The notes below the pieces were generated by a model. The model did not search any database. It was not told where the DNA came from and saw nothing but the letters and a program-made list of their open reading frames with translations. Shown here one piece after another: positions 25,608-34,198 of a stretch of 64,000 nucleotides of DNA (the stretch's first letter is position 1; each line of letters starts with the position of its first letter). Origin of the DNA: Planctomycetota bacterium (GTDB lineage Bacteria > Planctomycetota > PLA2); contig JAJFFF010000024.1 in NCBI GenBank assembly GCA_021776785.1, positions 62,001 to 126,000 on the forward strand. Direction: 5' to 3'. A program made the translations under genes and the position numbers.

Positions 25608-27854
25608 ATGAGCGAGCACACGAGCGTACGCAACATCCTCACTTCGAGGGTGGTCTACTGGGGTCCTGCGGGCTCCGGCAAGACGACGTCTGTCAACACG
25701 TTGCGGCGTCTGCTCGACCCCGAACGCCGGACGCATACCTACAGCTTGGCGCTGCAGAACGGTCAGACGCATTCGTTCGATCTCTTGCCGATTGAGGAGT
25801 TTCGCTTCGGTCGGTTCCGGGTTCGTATGCGCGTCGTGGCGGTGCCCGGCAGCGCGAGCCAACTGGAGATGCGCCGCGCGCTCGTGCGTCGCGCCGATGC
25901 GATCATTTTTGTTGCGGACTCCCGCCGCGCCGCGTTGCAGCGCAACGTCGAGAGCATGCACGATCTTCTCGATGCGATGCAGGCTCACGACATCGAGCCG
26001 ACTTCGGTGCCGGTCGTGTGGACGTGCAACTACCAAGACGACGCCGACGCGGCGTCGCGGACCGAAGTGGCGCAAGCGTTGGGGCTCCCCGCCGACTCCA
26101 TGATGGAGTCCGTCGCCACCGAAGGCCACGGCATCTTGGAAACATTTGGCGAAGCGTTTCGGTGGGTGACAGGCAAGCTCGTCGAACAGCACAAGGTGCC
26201 GAACGTCGACACCGATGGCGTGATGCCGACGCAGGTGCTTCCGCAGCTCGTGCGGGGCGCGCAGCCGCGCCAAAGCGACGACGCGAAGAATCAGTTGGTC
26301 ATCAACGTGCCAGAGAAACTCGCGGCGCGCGCGCAGGACGCTGAAGTACAGCTTCGTTTGGTCGAGGCGCACATCGAGTGCGAGTCGCTGCGTCAACAAT
26401 TGGACCGGCGCAATCAGGAGTTGATGGCGATTAACCGCGTCGCGCGTTCGATTCTCAGCGCGATGGAAGCGGACAACCTTCTAGTTGTCTTGCTGGACTC
26501 GACGGCCGAGTACCTGGGCGCCGAGTTCGCATCCTGCGTGTTGTTTGATCCGACGAATGCCGGCCAACTACGCACGCACGTGCTTGGATTTGGCCGCGAT
26601 CCGATCCTCGGTCTCCCGCCGGCCGGCGCGCAGCGATTCTTCGAGTTCTTGCAAAACTCGGACGGGCCGGTTCCCGCGGATGCCAAACGCAACCCGGACT
26701 TGCTGCACGACCTGAAGAGCGTGGATCGCCGCGTGACGGGCGCCATGATTCAGCCGATCAAGGGTGCGCGTGGCAAGCCGGCGGGTTGGATCTCGATCTA
26801 CTCGTGCGCTGAGGACATCGTGCTTACGACGCAGCAGTTGCTGTTTCTAAGCTCGATCAGCCGCCTCGCCGCGCTCGGCATTGAACAGATCGCGTTGTTC
26901 GACAATGCGCGGAATCACAGTTCTTCGACAGAAGACGCGCTTCGGACGAAGACTGGCGAACTCGAAATGGCGAACGCTAAGATTCGCGCGCTGAATCGCG
27001 GTTTGGAGTCACGCGTCACGGAGCGGACGCACGCGCTGGAGAACTCGAACCGCCAACTGCGTGAAACGCACGCCGGGTCCGTTTACGCCGCGCGCTTGAG
27101 CGGCATGGCGCAGCTTGGCGCCTCGTTCGCGCACGAAGTGAACAACCCCGTGGCGGGGCTCACGGGCAACTTGCACTTCATGCGCGAGGCTCTTGACGAG
27201 CTGCGTTCGCGCGTGGCCGTGACGTCGGCGGAAGGCGCGGATGCGCTGCAGGCGATCGATGAGTTCGAGGAAGTCATCGGCGAGTCGTTGCAGAGTGCGG
27301 GACGCGTGAGCAGTCTCATTGGGAGCCTGAAGCGATTCGGCGCCGAGGACGGCGGCACCAAGTCCATCTCTGTGAACGCGCTGATCGCGGACGCCGTCAT
27401 GCTGATGGAGGAACGCCTCCATCAGTGCGCCGAACTGGAGCTGCGTCTTGGCGACGTCGGCGATCTTGTGGGCGACGAGTCGCACGTCAGCCATGTCGTG
27501 CTGGCACTCTTGACCAATGCCGTTGAAGCGATCGAGCGCACGGGCAACCCCGGAAAAATTTCCGTCACGACGTTTCAGACGGGCGAGAAAGTCACCCTTG
27601 TTGTGCGCGACGATGGTGTGGGCGTGGCGAGCGAACTTCTGCCGCGCGTTTTCGAGCCGTTCACGACGACGAAAGACGGCGTGGCGAGCGCCGGACTGGG
27701 ATTGCATTGCGCGATGCGCACGGTGAAGTCGATGGGCGGGACCATTCGCATGCGGAGCAAGCCCGGCGACGGAACGACGGTCACGGTCGTCGTCCCCGTG
27801 GCGGTCGCGCTCGCCGTTGAGACCGAGCTCGCATCGGGGGGCAACGAGGCATGA
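25608..27854 (+). CDS. MglA-like GTPase / GAF / histidine kinase fusion
   Basis: The product has 748 residues. The N-terminal 205 residues resemble MglA-family small GTPases: P-loop YWGPAGSGKTTSV, a switch-like RMRVVAVPGSASQLEMRRAL, and ADAIIFVADSRRAALQRNVES. The base-recognition motif is degenerate (TCNYQDD instead of NKxD). A GAF-type sensor region (about 280-430) and a coiled segment follow, then a histidine kinase: phospho-acceptor helix ASFAHEVNNPVAGL (His about 508) and an ATPase domain with LLTNAVEAIE, VRDDGVGV and AGLGLHCAM. The stop overlaps the response regulator start (ATGA). A GTPase as the input domain of a kinase is unusual. It may read polarity or a nucleotide signal (inference). 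Confidence 0.87.
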   Translation: MSEHTSVRNILTSRVVYWGPAGSGKTTSVNTLRRLLDPERRTHTYSLALQNGQTHSFDLLPIEEFRFGRFRVRMRVVAVPGSASQLEMRRALVRRADAIIFVADSRRAALQRNVESMHDLLDAMQAHDIEPTSVPVVWTCNYQDDADAASRTEVAQALGLPADSMMESVATEGHGILETFGEAFRWVTGKLVEQHKVPNVDTDGVMPTQVLPQLVRGAQPRQSDDAKNQLVINVPEKLAARAQDAEVQLRLVEAHIECESLRQQLDRRNQELMAINRVARSILSAMEADNLLVVLLDSTAEYLGAEFASCVLFDPTNAGQLRTHVLGFGRDPILGLPPAGAQRFFEFLQNSDGPVPADAKRNPDLLHDLKSVDRRVTGAMIQPIKGARGKPAGWISIYSCAEDIVLTTQQLLFLSSISRLAALGIEQIALFDNARNHSSSTEDALRTKTGELEMANAKIRALNRGLESRVTERTHALENSNRQLRETHAGSVYAARLSGMAQLGASFAHEVNNPVAGLTGNLHFMREALDELRSRVAVTSAEGADALQAIDEFEEVIGESLQSAGRVSSLIGSLKRFGAEDGGTKSISVNALIADAVMLMEERLHQCAELELRLGDVGDLVGDESHVSHVVLALLTNAVEAIERTGNPGKISVTTFQTGEKVTLVVRDDGVGVASELLPRVFEPFTTTKDGVASAGLGLHCAMRTVKSMGGTIRMRSKPGDGTTVTVVVPVAVALAVETELASGGNEA

Positions 27855-28222
27855 GTGAGCCGATCCGCATCTTACTTGTGGACGACGAGGCGCTCGTTTT
27901 GTCGTCGCTCCGCCGGTTGCTCGCGCGCCGTGGATTCGACGTGGTGACGGCGCCGTCCGGAGCGGCCGCATTGGAGAAACTCGCGTCTGCCGAGTTCGAC
28001 ATCGTCTTGACCGACTACAAAATGCCCGGGATGACAGGGGCCGAACTCTTGGAGCAGGTCACGTTGCGCTGGCCGAACTTGCACCGTTGCATGCTCACCG
28101 CGCAGGCCGACCCCGACGTGGTTGCGAAAGCGATCGCCAACGGCGTGATCCACCGCGCCTTTCGCAAGCCGTGGGACAACGCTGCGCTCGTCGAAGCGCT
28201 CAAGACCGTCGCCGCCAGCTAG
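27851..28222 (+). CDS. Single-domain response regulator
   Basis: This 123-residue CheY-like receiver has the acidic pair in LLVDDEALV, the phospho-acceptor aspartate in VLTDYKMPGMTG and the conserved lysine in FRKPWDN. There is no output domain, so it must act through a partner protein or as a phosphorelay link. The region YKMPG...RCMLTAQADPDVV resembles receivers of the RpfG type. It is translationally coupled to the GTPase-kinase gene, which is its presumed phosphodonor. Confidence 0.92.
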   Translation: MSEPIRILLVDDEALVLSSLRRLLARRGFDVVTAPSGAAALEKLASAEFDIVLTDYKMPGMTGAELLEQVTLRWPNLHRCMLTAQADPDVVAKAIANGVIHRAFRKPWDNAALVEALKTVAAS

Positions 28223-28335
28223 CGCCCGCGCTTCTCTCTTGCTGTCTCTGTGCTGTCTCTCTTGGCTCCAGCGGGGGGCGGCGTGATTCCGTTGAACGCT
28301 CCGTTGGGCCGCGTCTCCGCTCCGCGTCGGTCTCA

Positions 28336-29286
28336 CTAGTAGCGTCGCCGCCGCCGTTTGCGCGGTTTCGGTGCCACGATCCCGCCCTCTTCTTGCTCGT
28401 CTAAATCCGTCGAGCCGGGTTTGATGCCGGGATCTTTACCCTCGACGAGCAGTTCGAGCGCGGCGACTAAGTCCGAGAGTTGCGGACGCGCCTCGGGTGC
28501 TCTCTGTGTGCACGCATCGATGAGATCGGGGATGGCGCGTCGCAAGAACGGTTGCACTTGCCGCAGCGAGGGAAACTCGCTTTGCAGGTGCGACTTTGCG
28601 ATGTCCACCGCGTTCGTGATCGAGCCAAACGGCGGGTAGCCGGCGAACGCGTGGAACAACAGGCAGCCGATGTGATAGACGTGGGCCGCGCCGCTGATGG
28701 GTGCGCTGCCCGCGAGTTGCTCCGGCGCAATGTAATGCGGGTCCTGCGCGAGCTTGCCGCGGAGTGCCGCGAGCTCCTCCAGCGTGACAATGTTGCGCAT
28801 CGTGACGACACGGCAGCCGCCGGACTCGCGCATCGTCAAGGACTGCGGCGAGAGGTTCTTGTGCGCAAACCCCTTTTCGACCAAGAACTCCATGGCGCGC
28901 GCCGCATCCAGCAGCACCGAAACGGCCACGCCTTCCGCGAGCGGTTTCCCGTCGCGCAAACGCGTGGCGAGGGAGTCGGCTCCGATGCGTTCGACGACCA
29001 ACGTCAGCGGGTCGTCGCGACGCGCGTCGATCAACCGGGACAGGCTCGGGTGGTCCAACCCGGCGAGGCGATCCATCTCTTCGAGAAACGTCTGACGCGC
29101 CCCGGCGTGCGTTTCATATTTCGGCTTGAGCACCTTCAGCGTCAGCTTGCGTTGCAGACTGATCTGTTCGGCGTCGAACCAAAGTCCGATCGAATCGGAG
29201 CCGACTTGGCGGCGGATCCGATAGCCGGGAATGTCAATGCGGACGGGCAGGGTGCTGGCGGTGCCAATATCGGTGTTGTCGGTCAC
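28336..29286 (-). CDS. Protein kinase-like protein, predicted pseudokinase
   Basis: The product has 316 residues with a Hanks-type protein kinase fold. The ATP-anchoring lysine is kept in LTLKVLKP, and the activation-segment end reads YIAPEQLAGSAP. The catalytic loop is AHKNLSPQSL instead of HRDxKxxN, so the catalytic aspartate is asparagine, and no DFG motif is seen (VVTMRN instead). The glycine loop is also eroded. It is therefore probably catalytically dead and acts as a scaffold. It ends in an acidic stretch and a run of arginines. No membrane helix is present. It lies between the response regulator and the exporter, in the opposite direction to both. Confidence 0.83.
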   Translation of the reverse strand: MTDNTDIGTASTLPVRIDIPGYRIRRQVGSDSIGLWFDAEQISLQRKLTLKVLKPKYETHAGARQTFLEEMDRLAGLDHPSLSRLIDARRDDPLTLVVERIGADSLATRLRDGKPLAEGVAVSVLLDAARAMEFLVEKGFAHKNLSPQSLTMRESGGCRVVTMRNIVTLEELAALRGKLAQDPHYIAPEQLAGSAPISGAAHVYHIGCLLFHAFAGYPPFGSITNAVDIAKSHLQSEFPSLRQVQPFLRRAIPDLIDACTQRAPEARPQLSDLVAALELLVEGKDPGIKPGSTDLDEQEEGGIVAPKPRKRRRRRY

Positions 29287-29378
29287 AACTAGATTCTATC
29301 CTTTCCACGGTCGGCCATAAGAAAGCAGATTCGTTTGGATGTGCCCAACATCGCCCTTCGCTTAAGGTTTGAACGCAG

Positions 29379-30371
29379 ATGATCGAGGTAGAGGCGCTCA
29401 AGAAGAGTTTTTTTGTTCACAAAAAAGAGCCGGGCCTCGTCGGCTCGCTGCGGTCGCTGTTTGTGCGCAAGCGCACCGAGAAGGTCGCCGTCAGAGACGT
29501 ATCGTTCCGCGTGGATGAGGGCGAAATCGTCGGGATCGTCGGCGCGAACGGGGCCGGCAAGACGACGCTCGTCAAGATGCTGGCGGGGATCATTCATCCG
29601 AGTGCGGGAAGTGCGAAGGTGCTCGGATACGTGCCGTGGGAGCGCGATGATGAGTTGCGACGTCAGATCGCGCTGATTATGGGGCAGAAGGCTCAGCTCT
29701 GGTGGGATCTTCCGGCCGCCGACTGTTTCCTTCTTCTAAAAGAGATCTACAAGATCCCAGACGCACAGTACAAAAAGACACTCGACTACCTCGTCGATGT
29801 GCTGCGCGTCGGCGATGAGCTCAACGTGCAGATCCGCCGGCTGTCGCTGGGCGAGCGCATGAAGATGGAGCTGATCGCGACCCTCCTGCACAGTCCGCGC
29901 GTCGTGTTTCTCGACGAGCCGACGATTGGGCTCGACCTTACGGCGCAACGCGCGATCCGCGAATTCATTCTTCAGTATCGCGCGGAGCATCGGCCCGCGA
30001 TGCTCGTGACCAGTCACTACATGGAGGACATTCGGCGCCTTTGCCCGCGCATCTTGATCATGCGCGAAGGCGAGGTCGTGTACGACGGGTCGCTGCAGCG
30101 CGTCATTGACAAGTACGCCGATTCGAAGTTGCTGCGCGCGCACGTGCGGCCGCATGCGAAGCCGGTGGTCATGCCGCCGACGCTGGCCGCTCTCGGCGAC
30201 GTCGTGGAGTGCAGTGAGGAGTCGGTGTGTCTGCGTGTGCCGCGCGATGCGGTGGCGACGGCTTCCGCGCGCCTTCTCGATCACTTCGACGTGGTTGACT
30301 TCGCGATCGAAGAGGTTGGCATCGAGACGATCATCGAGCGCATCTTTCTGGCGAAGGGCGACGTTGCGTGA
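29379..30371 (+). CDS. ABC transporter ATP-binding protein (ABC-2 exporter)
   Basis: The product has 330 residues. Walker A is GANGAGKTTLV, the signature is RRLSLGERMKMEL, and Walker B is VVFLDEPTIGLD, with the switch histidine in VTSHYMED. It contains a C-terminal extension of about 90 residues after the nucleotide-binding domain. It energises export through the two permeases encoded downstream, to which it is coupled by a GTGA overlap. This ATPase/permease/permease set resembles the PF06182-type ABC-2 systems whose substrates are mostly unknown. Confidence 0.93.
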   Translation: MIEVEALKKSFFVHKKEPGLVGSLRSLFVRKRTEKVAVRDVSFRVDEGEIVGIVGANGAGKTTLVKMLAGIIHPSAGSAKVLGYVPWERDDELRRQIALIMGQKAQLWWDLPAADCFLLLKEIYKIPDAQYKKTLDYLVDVLRVGDELNVQIRRLSLGERMKMELIATLLHSPRVVFLDEPTIGLDLTAQRAIREFILQYRAEHRPAMLVTSHYMEDIRRLCPRILIMREGEVVYDGSLQRVIDKYADSKLLRAHVRPHAKPVVMPPTLAALGDVVECSEESVCLRVPRDAVATASARLLDHFDVVDFAIEEVGIETIIERIFLAKGDVA

Positions 30372-31171
30372 GTACGTTCGCGCATATCGTGAGCGTCGAG
30401 GCGCGGACGCGCTTGAGCTATCGCGGCGCGTTCTGGTTCAACGCTGCGTTTGGATTCATGAGCGACTTCGGCGTCGTGTTCTTTGTGTGGACGGCGATGT
30501 TCGCCGAGTCGGGTCACGCGGAGATCGGCGGCCGCACGCTGAGCGCGACGATCAACTACTACCTGTTGGTCGCGCTCCTGGGACGCATGGTGCGCGGCGA
30601 TCGCTTCGAGGGCCAGATTAGCGCGGACATCTACGAGGGCGGCCTTAACCGTTATCTCGTGTTTCCGTACTCGTACTTTCGTTTTAAGTACGCGCAACGG
30701 CTTGGTCAGATGGCGCCCGAGTTTCTTAAGTCGGTTGTCTTTGGGGTGCTTGCGATCTCCTTCGTCAGTTTCGAAAGCGCGGCCTTCACGGTCGGCAGCG
30801 TGATCATGGGATTGGGGGCGGTGTTCGTCGCGAACCTCGTTTTCTTCTTGATCATGACGATCGTTCATCAGGTCGCGTTTTGGGCGGACAACGTTTGGAG
30901 TCTCGACGTCGCCGTGTGGTTTGTGGCGTCGCTGCTCGGCGGCTGGATGCTGCCGTTGAGCGTCTTCTCTGAGCCCGTGCGGGCGTGGCTCGAGGTGCTG
31001 CCGTTCCGGTTCCTTTACGACTTTCCCGTGCGCGTTTTGATGGGCGAGATCGGCGCGGTCGAGTGGGCGCGAGGGATTGTGGTTGTCGCGGTGTGGTGCA
31101 TCGCACTCGCCCTCGTGAGTCGATGGGTCTGGCGTCGCGGTCAACGGCGGTACACCGGGGTCGGCATCTGA
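30368..31171 (+). CDS. ABC-2 type permease
   Basis: This 267-residue integral membrane protein has about six hydrophobic segments and begins with the amphipathic stretch FAHIVSVEARTRLSYRGAFW, typical of ABC-2 (PF06182-like) permeases. The GTG at 30368 overlaps the ATPase gene stop, and its own stop overlaps the next permease start (TGATG). It should form a heterodimeric channel with that neighbour. The substrate is unknown. Confidence 0.87.
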   Translation: MSTFAHIVSVEARTRLSYRGAFWFNAAFGFMSDFGVVFFVWTAMFAESGHAEIGGRTLSATINYYLLVALLGRMVRGDRFEGQISADIYEGGLNRYLVFPYSYFRFKYAQRLGQMAPEFLKSVVFGVLAISFVSFESAAFTVGSVIMGLGAVFVANLVFFLIMTIVHQVAFWADNVWSLDVAVWFVASLLGGWMLPLSVFSEPVRAWLEVLPFRFLYDFPVRVLMGEIGAVEWARGIVVVAVWCIALALVSRWVWRRGQRRYTGVGI

Positions 31172-31956
31172 TGCGCTACCTCCGCTTGTACGCGTACTTT
31201 TTGCGCTTCTCGTTTAGCCGGGCGATGGAATTCCGGCTCGACTTCTTTTTTCGCATCGGGATGGATGCGCTTTGGTACGTCGTTCATCTCGTGTTTTTTA
31301 CGGTGTTGTTTCGTCACACCAACGTCCTCGGTTCGTGGAACTTCGACCAAATGTTGGTCTTTGCCGCGACGTTGTTCCTGGTCGATTCGCTGCAGATGAC
31401 GATTCTGTCCAACAACCGGTGGATGTTTCCGATCCTTGTGAACCGCGGGGACCTTGACTACTACCTCGTGCGACCGGTTTCTCCGTTGTTCTTTGTGAGT
31501 TTGCGAGAGTTCGCGGCCAACTCGTTCCTCAATCTGCTGATGGCGTTTGGCATCTTGGTGTGGGCGTTGATGCGCTATCCGGAGCCAATCGGTTGGGGGC
31601 GCATCGTCGTCTATGCACCGCTTGTGGCGTGCGGCGTCACGCTCTTCTACGTGTTTTCCATGCTGGCTGTCATTCCGGTGTTTTGGCTTCACTCGCGCGA
31701 CGGCCTGCGCCAGGTGTTTTGGTCGCTCAACCGGTTCGGACAACGACCGGACGGCATCTACAAGGGATGGATTCGCCGGATCTTAGTCACGATGATCCCG
31801 ATGGCATTGACCGCGTCGTATCCGGTGCGCGTGTTGTTTGATCAGAACCCACTGCACATCGCCCTCCATGTCGTTGCGGTCACGGTCGTTTCGTTCGCCG
31901 TCTTGTTGATGGTTTGGCGGCGCGGCTTACGCGCGTACTCGTCCGCGAGTAGCTAA
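31171..31956 (+). CDS. ABC-2 type permease (second subunit)
   Basis: This 261-residue membrane protein has about six hydrophobic segments and the family-typical passage WMFPILVNRGDLDYYLVRPV, found in PF06182-like permeases. The ATG at 31171 overlaps the first permease stop, which fixes the start. Together with the ATPase and the first permease it completes an exporter. Confidence 0.88.
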   Translation: MRYLRLYAYFLRFSFSRAMEFRLDFFFRIGMDALWYVVHLVFFTVLFRHTNVLGSWNFDQMLVFAATLFLVDSLQMTILSNNRWMFPILVNRGDLDYYLVRPVSPLFFVSLREFAANSFLNLLMAFGILVWALMRYPEPIGWGRIVVYAPLVACGVTLFYVFSMLAVIPVFWLHSRDGLRQVFWSLNRFGQRPDGIYKGWIRRILVTMIPMALTASYPVRVLFDQNPLHIALHVVAVTVVSFAVLLMVWRRGLRAYSSASS

Positions 31957-31998
31957 CGGGCGCGTGATCGTCGCTCCAAAACCGACTATCATTCCCGC

Positions 31999-32757
31999 AT
32001 GCAAATCGACATGAGCGGCAAGTGTGTCTTGGTTACGGGTGGAAGCTCCGGCATCGGCGAAGCGATCGCGCGTCGTGCGCGTGAGGCGGGGGCGGCCGTC
32101 GCCATCATGGCGCGGCGTGCGGATGGCGTGAAACGCGTCGCCGGCGAGATCGACGCGCTGCCGATTGCCGGTGACGTTCGCGACCCCGCGGATGCGCGAC
32201 GTGCGGTGGCGGCGTGCGTCAAAGAGTTCGGCGGCCTCTCGACACTGATCAACAGCGCTGGTGTCATTGGCGGCGGCGGGACGGCCGACACTGCAAACGA
32301 CGAGTGGGATCGCATCATGTCGATCAACCTCGACGGAACGGTCGAAATGTGTCGCGCCGCACTCGCACCGCTCAGCCGGGCGAACGGTGCGTCCGTCGTC
32401 AACCTTTCGTCGGTTTGCGGCAACCGTCCGTTCTCACAAGTCACGGCGTATTGCGTCGCGAAGGCGGGCGTCGAGATGTACACCAAGTGCCTCGCACTCG
32501 AACTCGCGGAGCAAAACGTCCGCGTCAACGCGATCGCTCCCGGCGTCGTCGTCAGCAACTTACACACGGTGACGAACGCGGTCGCAGACTACGACGCGTT
32601 TCTAAAACGAAGCAGCGAAACCCACCCGCTCGGGTTCGTCGGACAACCCGACGACGCCGCTTGGATGGCGCTCTACCTAGCCTCAAACCAAGCAAGATGG
32701 GTAACCGGAGCCGTCATCCCGTTAGACGGAGGAAGAGGCTGCGCAAGCCCCCGCTAA
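31999..32757 (+). CDS. SDR-family oxidoreductase
   Basis: This is a 252-residue classical short-chain dehydrogenase/reductase. The NAD(P)-binding loop is TGGSSGIGEA, the catalytic serine lies in VVNLSSVCGN and the Y-x-x-x-K pair in AYCVAKAG. The end, WVTGAVIPLDGG, is also typical. It probably acts on a small alcohol or ketone; the substrate is not readable. It follows the exporter by 42 bp, and the 262-bp inverted-repeat element begins 7 bp after its stop. Confidence 0.93.
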   Translation: MQIDMSGKCVLVTGGSSGIGEAIARRAREAGAAVAIMARRADGVKRVAGEIDALPIAGDVRDPADARRAVAACVKEFGGLSTLINSAGVIGGGGTADTANDEWDRIMSINLDGTVEMCRAALAPLSRANGASVVNLSSVCGNRPFSQVTAYCVAKAGVEMYTKCLALELAEQNVRVNAIAPGVVVSNLHTVTNAVADYDAFLKRSSETHPLGFVGQPDDAAWMALYLASNQARWVTGAVIPLDGGRGCASPR

Positions 32758-32764
32758 ACCAAAC

Positions 32765-33026
32765 CCAATGCGGTACCGGGTTCAAAAATTTATGTTGTAA
32801 CTCGTTGAAAACAAACGGCTTCGGATCACGAGGTGCGGCATTGGTGCCGCACTTTGGGCGGCGCAGAGAGCCTGAAAACGCGTGATGGGGACGATCGGGG
32901 CTGGTTTCGCGCTCCGAAGGGGCCAAAAACCCGAAGAAATGCGGCACCAATGCCGCACCTGACGATCCTAAGCCACGGTTCGGCAACGACTTGCGACGAA
33001 AAAAATCGAACCCGGTACCGCATTGG
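32765..33026. repeat. 262-bp imperfect inverted-repeat element
   Basis: Two 87-bp arms (32765-32851 and 32940-33026) are inverted copies of each other. They match at 66 of 87 positions without gaps, including perfect 19-bp outer ends with GGTACC and perfect 21-bp inner ends. Each inner end is itself a hairpin (TGCGGCA/TGCCGCA with a 4-nt loop). The centre (88 bp) is unrelated. No gene is present. The layout resembles a small non-autonomous element (MITE-like), but no target duplication is visible. It fills most of the gap between the SDR gene and the sigma-factor fusion. Confidence 0.85.
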
Positions 33027-33079
33027 CGCGGACTGTTTGGCAGCGTTTTTTGCTGCGCGGGAACTTCTAGACTGGAACG

Positions 33080-34198
33080 ATGAGTGATGCGCCGCGCCAA
33101 GACCTCGAGATGCTCAAGCATCGCGAGTTCGTGCGGGGCCTCGCGCTGAAGTTGGTCGTTGATTCGAATCAGGTGGATGACGTCGTACAGGAGACGTGGC
33201 TGGCGGCGATGAAGAACGCGCCGCGGCAGCCGCGATCGCTCCGCGCTTGGTTGGCGCGCGTCACGCGGAACCTCGCGATACGGGCCACGCGCTCCGATAT
33301 CCGGCGGCGCCAGCGCGAACATCGGGCGGCGCGCCAAGACGTCGCACCGGCTCGCTCCAACGCGGCGACGGTCGTCGAACGCGTGGAAATGGAGCGTCGC
33401 GTTGTGGACGCGGTGATGGCGTTGGACGAACCGTATCGCACGACGTTGCTGATGCGGTTTTACGAAGACCTCACGCCGCGCGAAATCGCGAGCCGCACCG
33501 ACACCAACGCATCCACGGTGCGCGCGCGTTTGAGCCGCGGCCTTGAGCAAGTGCGCGTTCGCATGGACGTCGCCAGCGGCGGCAGTCGGCGCGCCTGGAT
33601 GCTTGCACTGACATCGCTTCTCGTTCCTTCGCAAGCAACGGCCGCCGTCACGGCGGCGGCCACAGCCACGGGAGGGATGATTGTCATGAGCGCCAAAAGC
33701 AAGTTGTGGGTCGTGGTCGCGGTCATGTTGGTTGCTGGTCTCGGCGTGTGGTCGTTGACACGGGAGGGCAGCGAGCCGCGTGGGCCCCGTCACACCGACG
33801 TTGCAAACAAGTCAGCCAAAGCGCCGGTTCGTCAGACGCGGCCCGAACCCGAGCCTGCCGAGGAGACAACAATCGCGCTGCCCGGGCCGACCGCGGCCGT
33901 GGTCATACGCGTCGTCGACGGCCGCGGAAATCCGATACCGGGCGCCACCGTGCTAGGTCGCGCCGCGCAACCGTTCTTATGGAACGTCTCGATGAATCCG
34001 TACGAAGAGTGGTACCGCCGCGCCGCGCCCGGTGTTTGGCCGCGCCGTCACCGGCGACGACGGACGGGCGCAGTTTCATCCGGCCATCGAGCGCAGCTAC
34101 TACTTCGAGGCGCGCAAGAGAAACTACGCGAACGGAACGTCGTCGCGTGTGCAGATTCTCACGGTCGCCGACACGCGCAACGTGACGATCCGGCTTGA
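33080..34198 (+). CDS. Sigma-70 factor fused to membrane segment and repeat domain (N-terminal part)
   Basis: The first 175 residues are an ECF-like sigma factor: region 2 with NQVDDVVQETWLAAMKNA, and region 4 with LDEPYRTTLLMRFYEDL and a helix-turn-helix (PREIASRTDTNASTVRARLS). A membrane helix (about 212-233; LWVVVAVMLVAGLGVWSL) follows, then a proline-rich linker and the first carboxypeptidase-regulatory-like unit (IRVVDGRGNPIPGATV). Around 34030 the sense frame moves by one base into the long frame at 34032-37160. The residues after that point in this frame (arginine-rich) are therefore not authentic. The intact product would be a roughly 1350-residue membrane-spanning sigma factor. Confidence 0.8.
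   Translation: MSDAPRQDLEMLKHREFVRGLALKLVVDSNQVDDVVQETWLAAMKNAPRQPRSLRAWLARVTRNLAIRATRSDIRRRQREHRAARQDVAPARSNAATVVERVEMERRVVDAVMALDEPYRTTLLMRFYEDLTPREIASRTDTNASTVRARLSRGLEQVRVRMDVASGGSRRAWMLALTSLLVPSQATAAVTAAATATGGMIVMSAKSKLWVVVAVMLVAGLGVWSLTREGSEPRGPRHTDVANKSAKAPVRQTRPEPEPAEETTIALPGPTAAVVIRVVDGRGNPIPGATVLGRAAQPFLWNVSMNPYEEWYRRAAPGVWPRRHRRRRTGAVSSGHRAQLLLRGAQEKLRERNVVACADSHGRRHAQRDDPA

Noticed and set aside
25254-26399. Long minus-strand open frame (381 codons) opposite the GTPase-kinase gene
   Set aside because: It is antisense to a well-supported GTPase domain and has a basic composition typical of GC-rich shadow frames.
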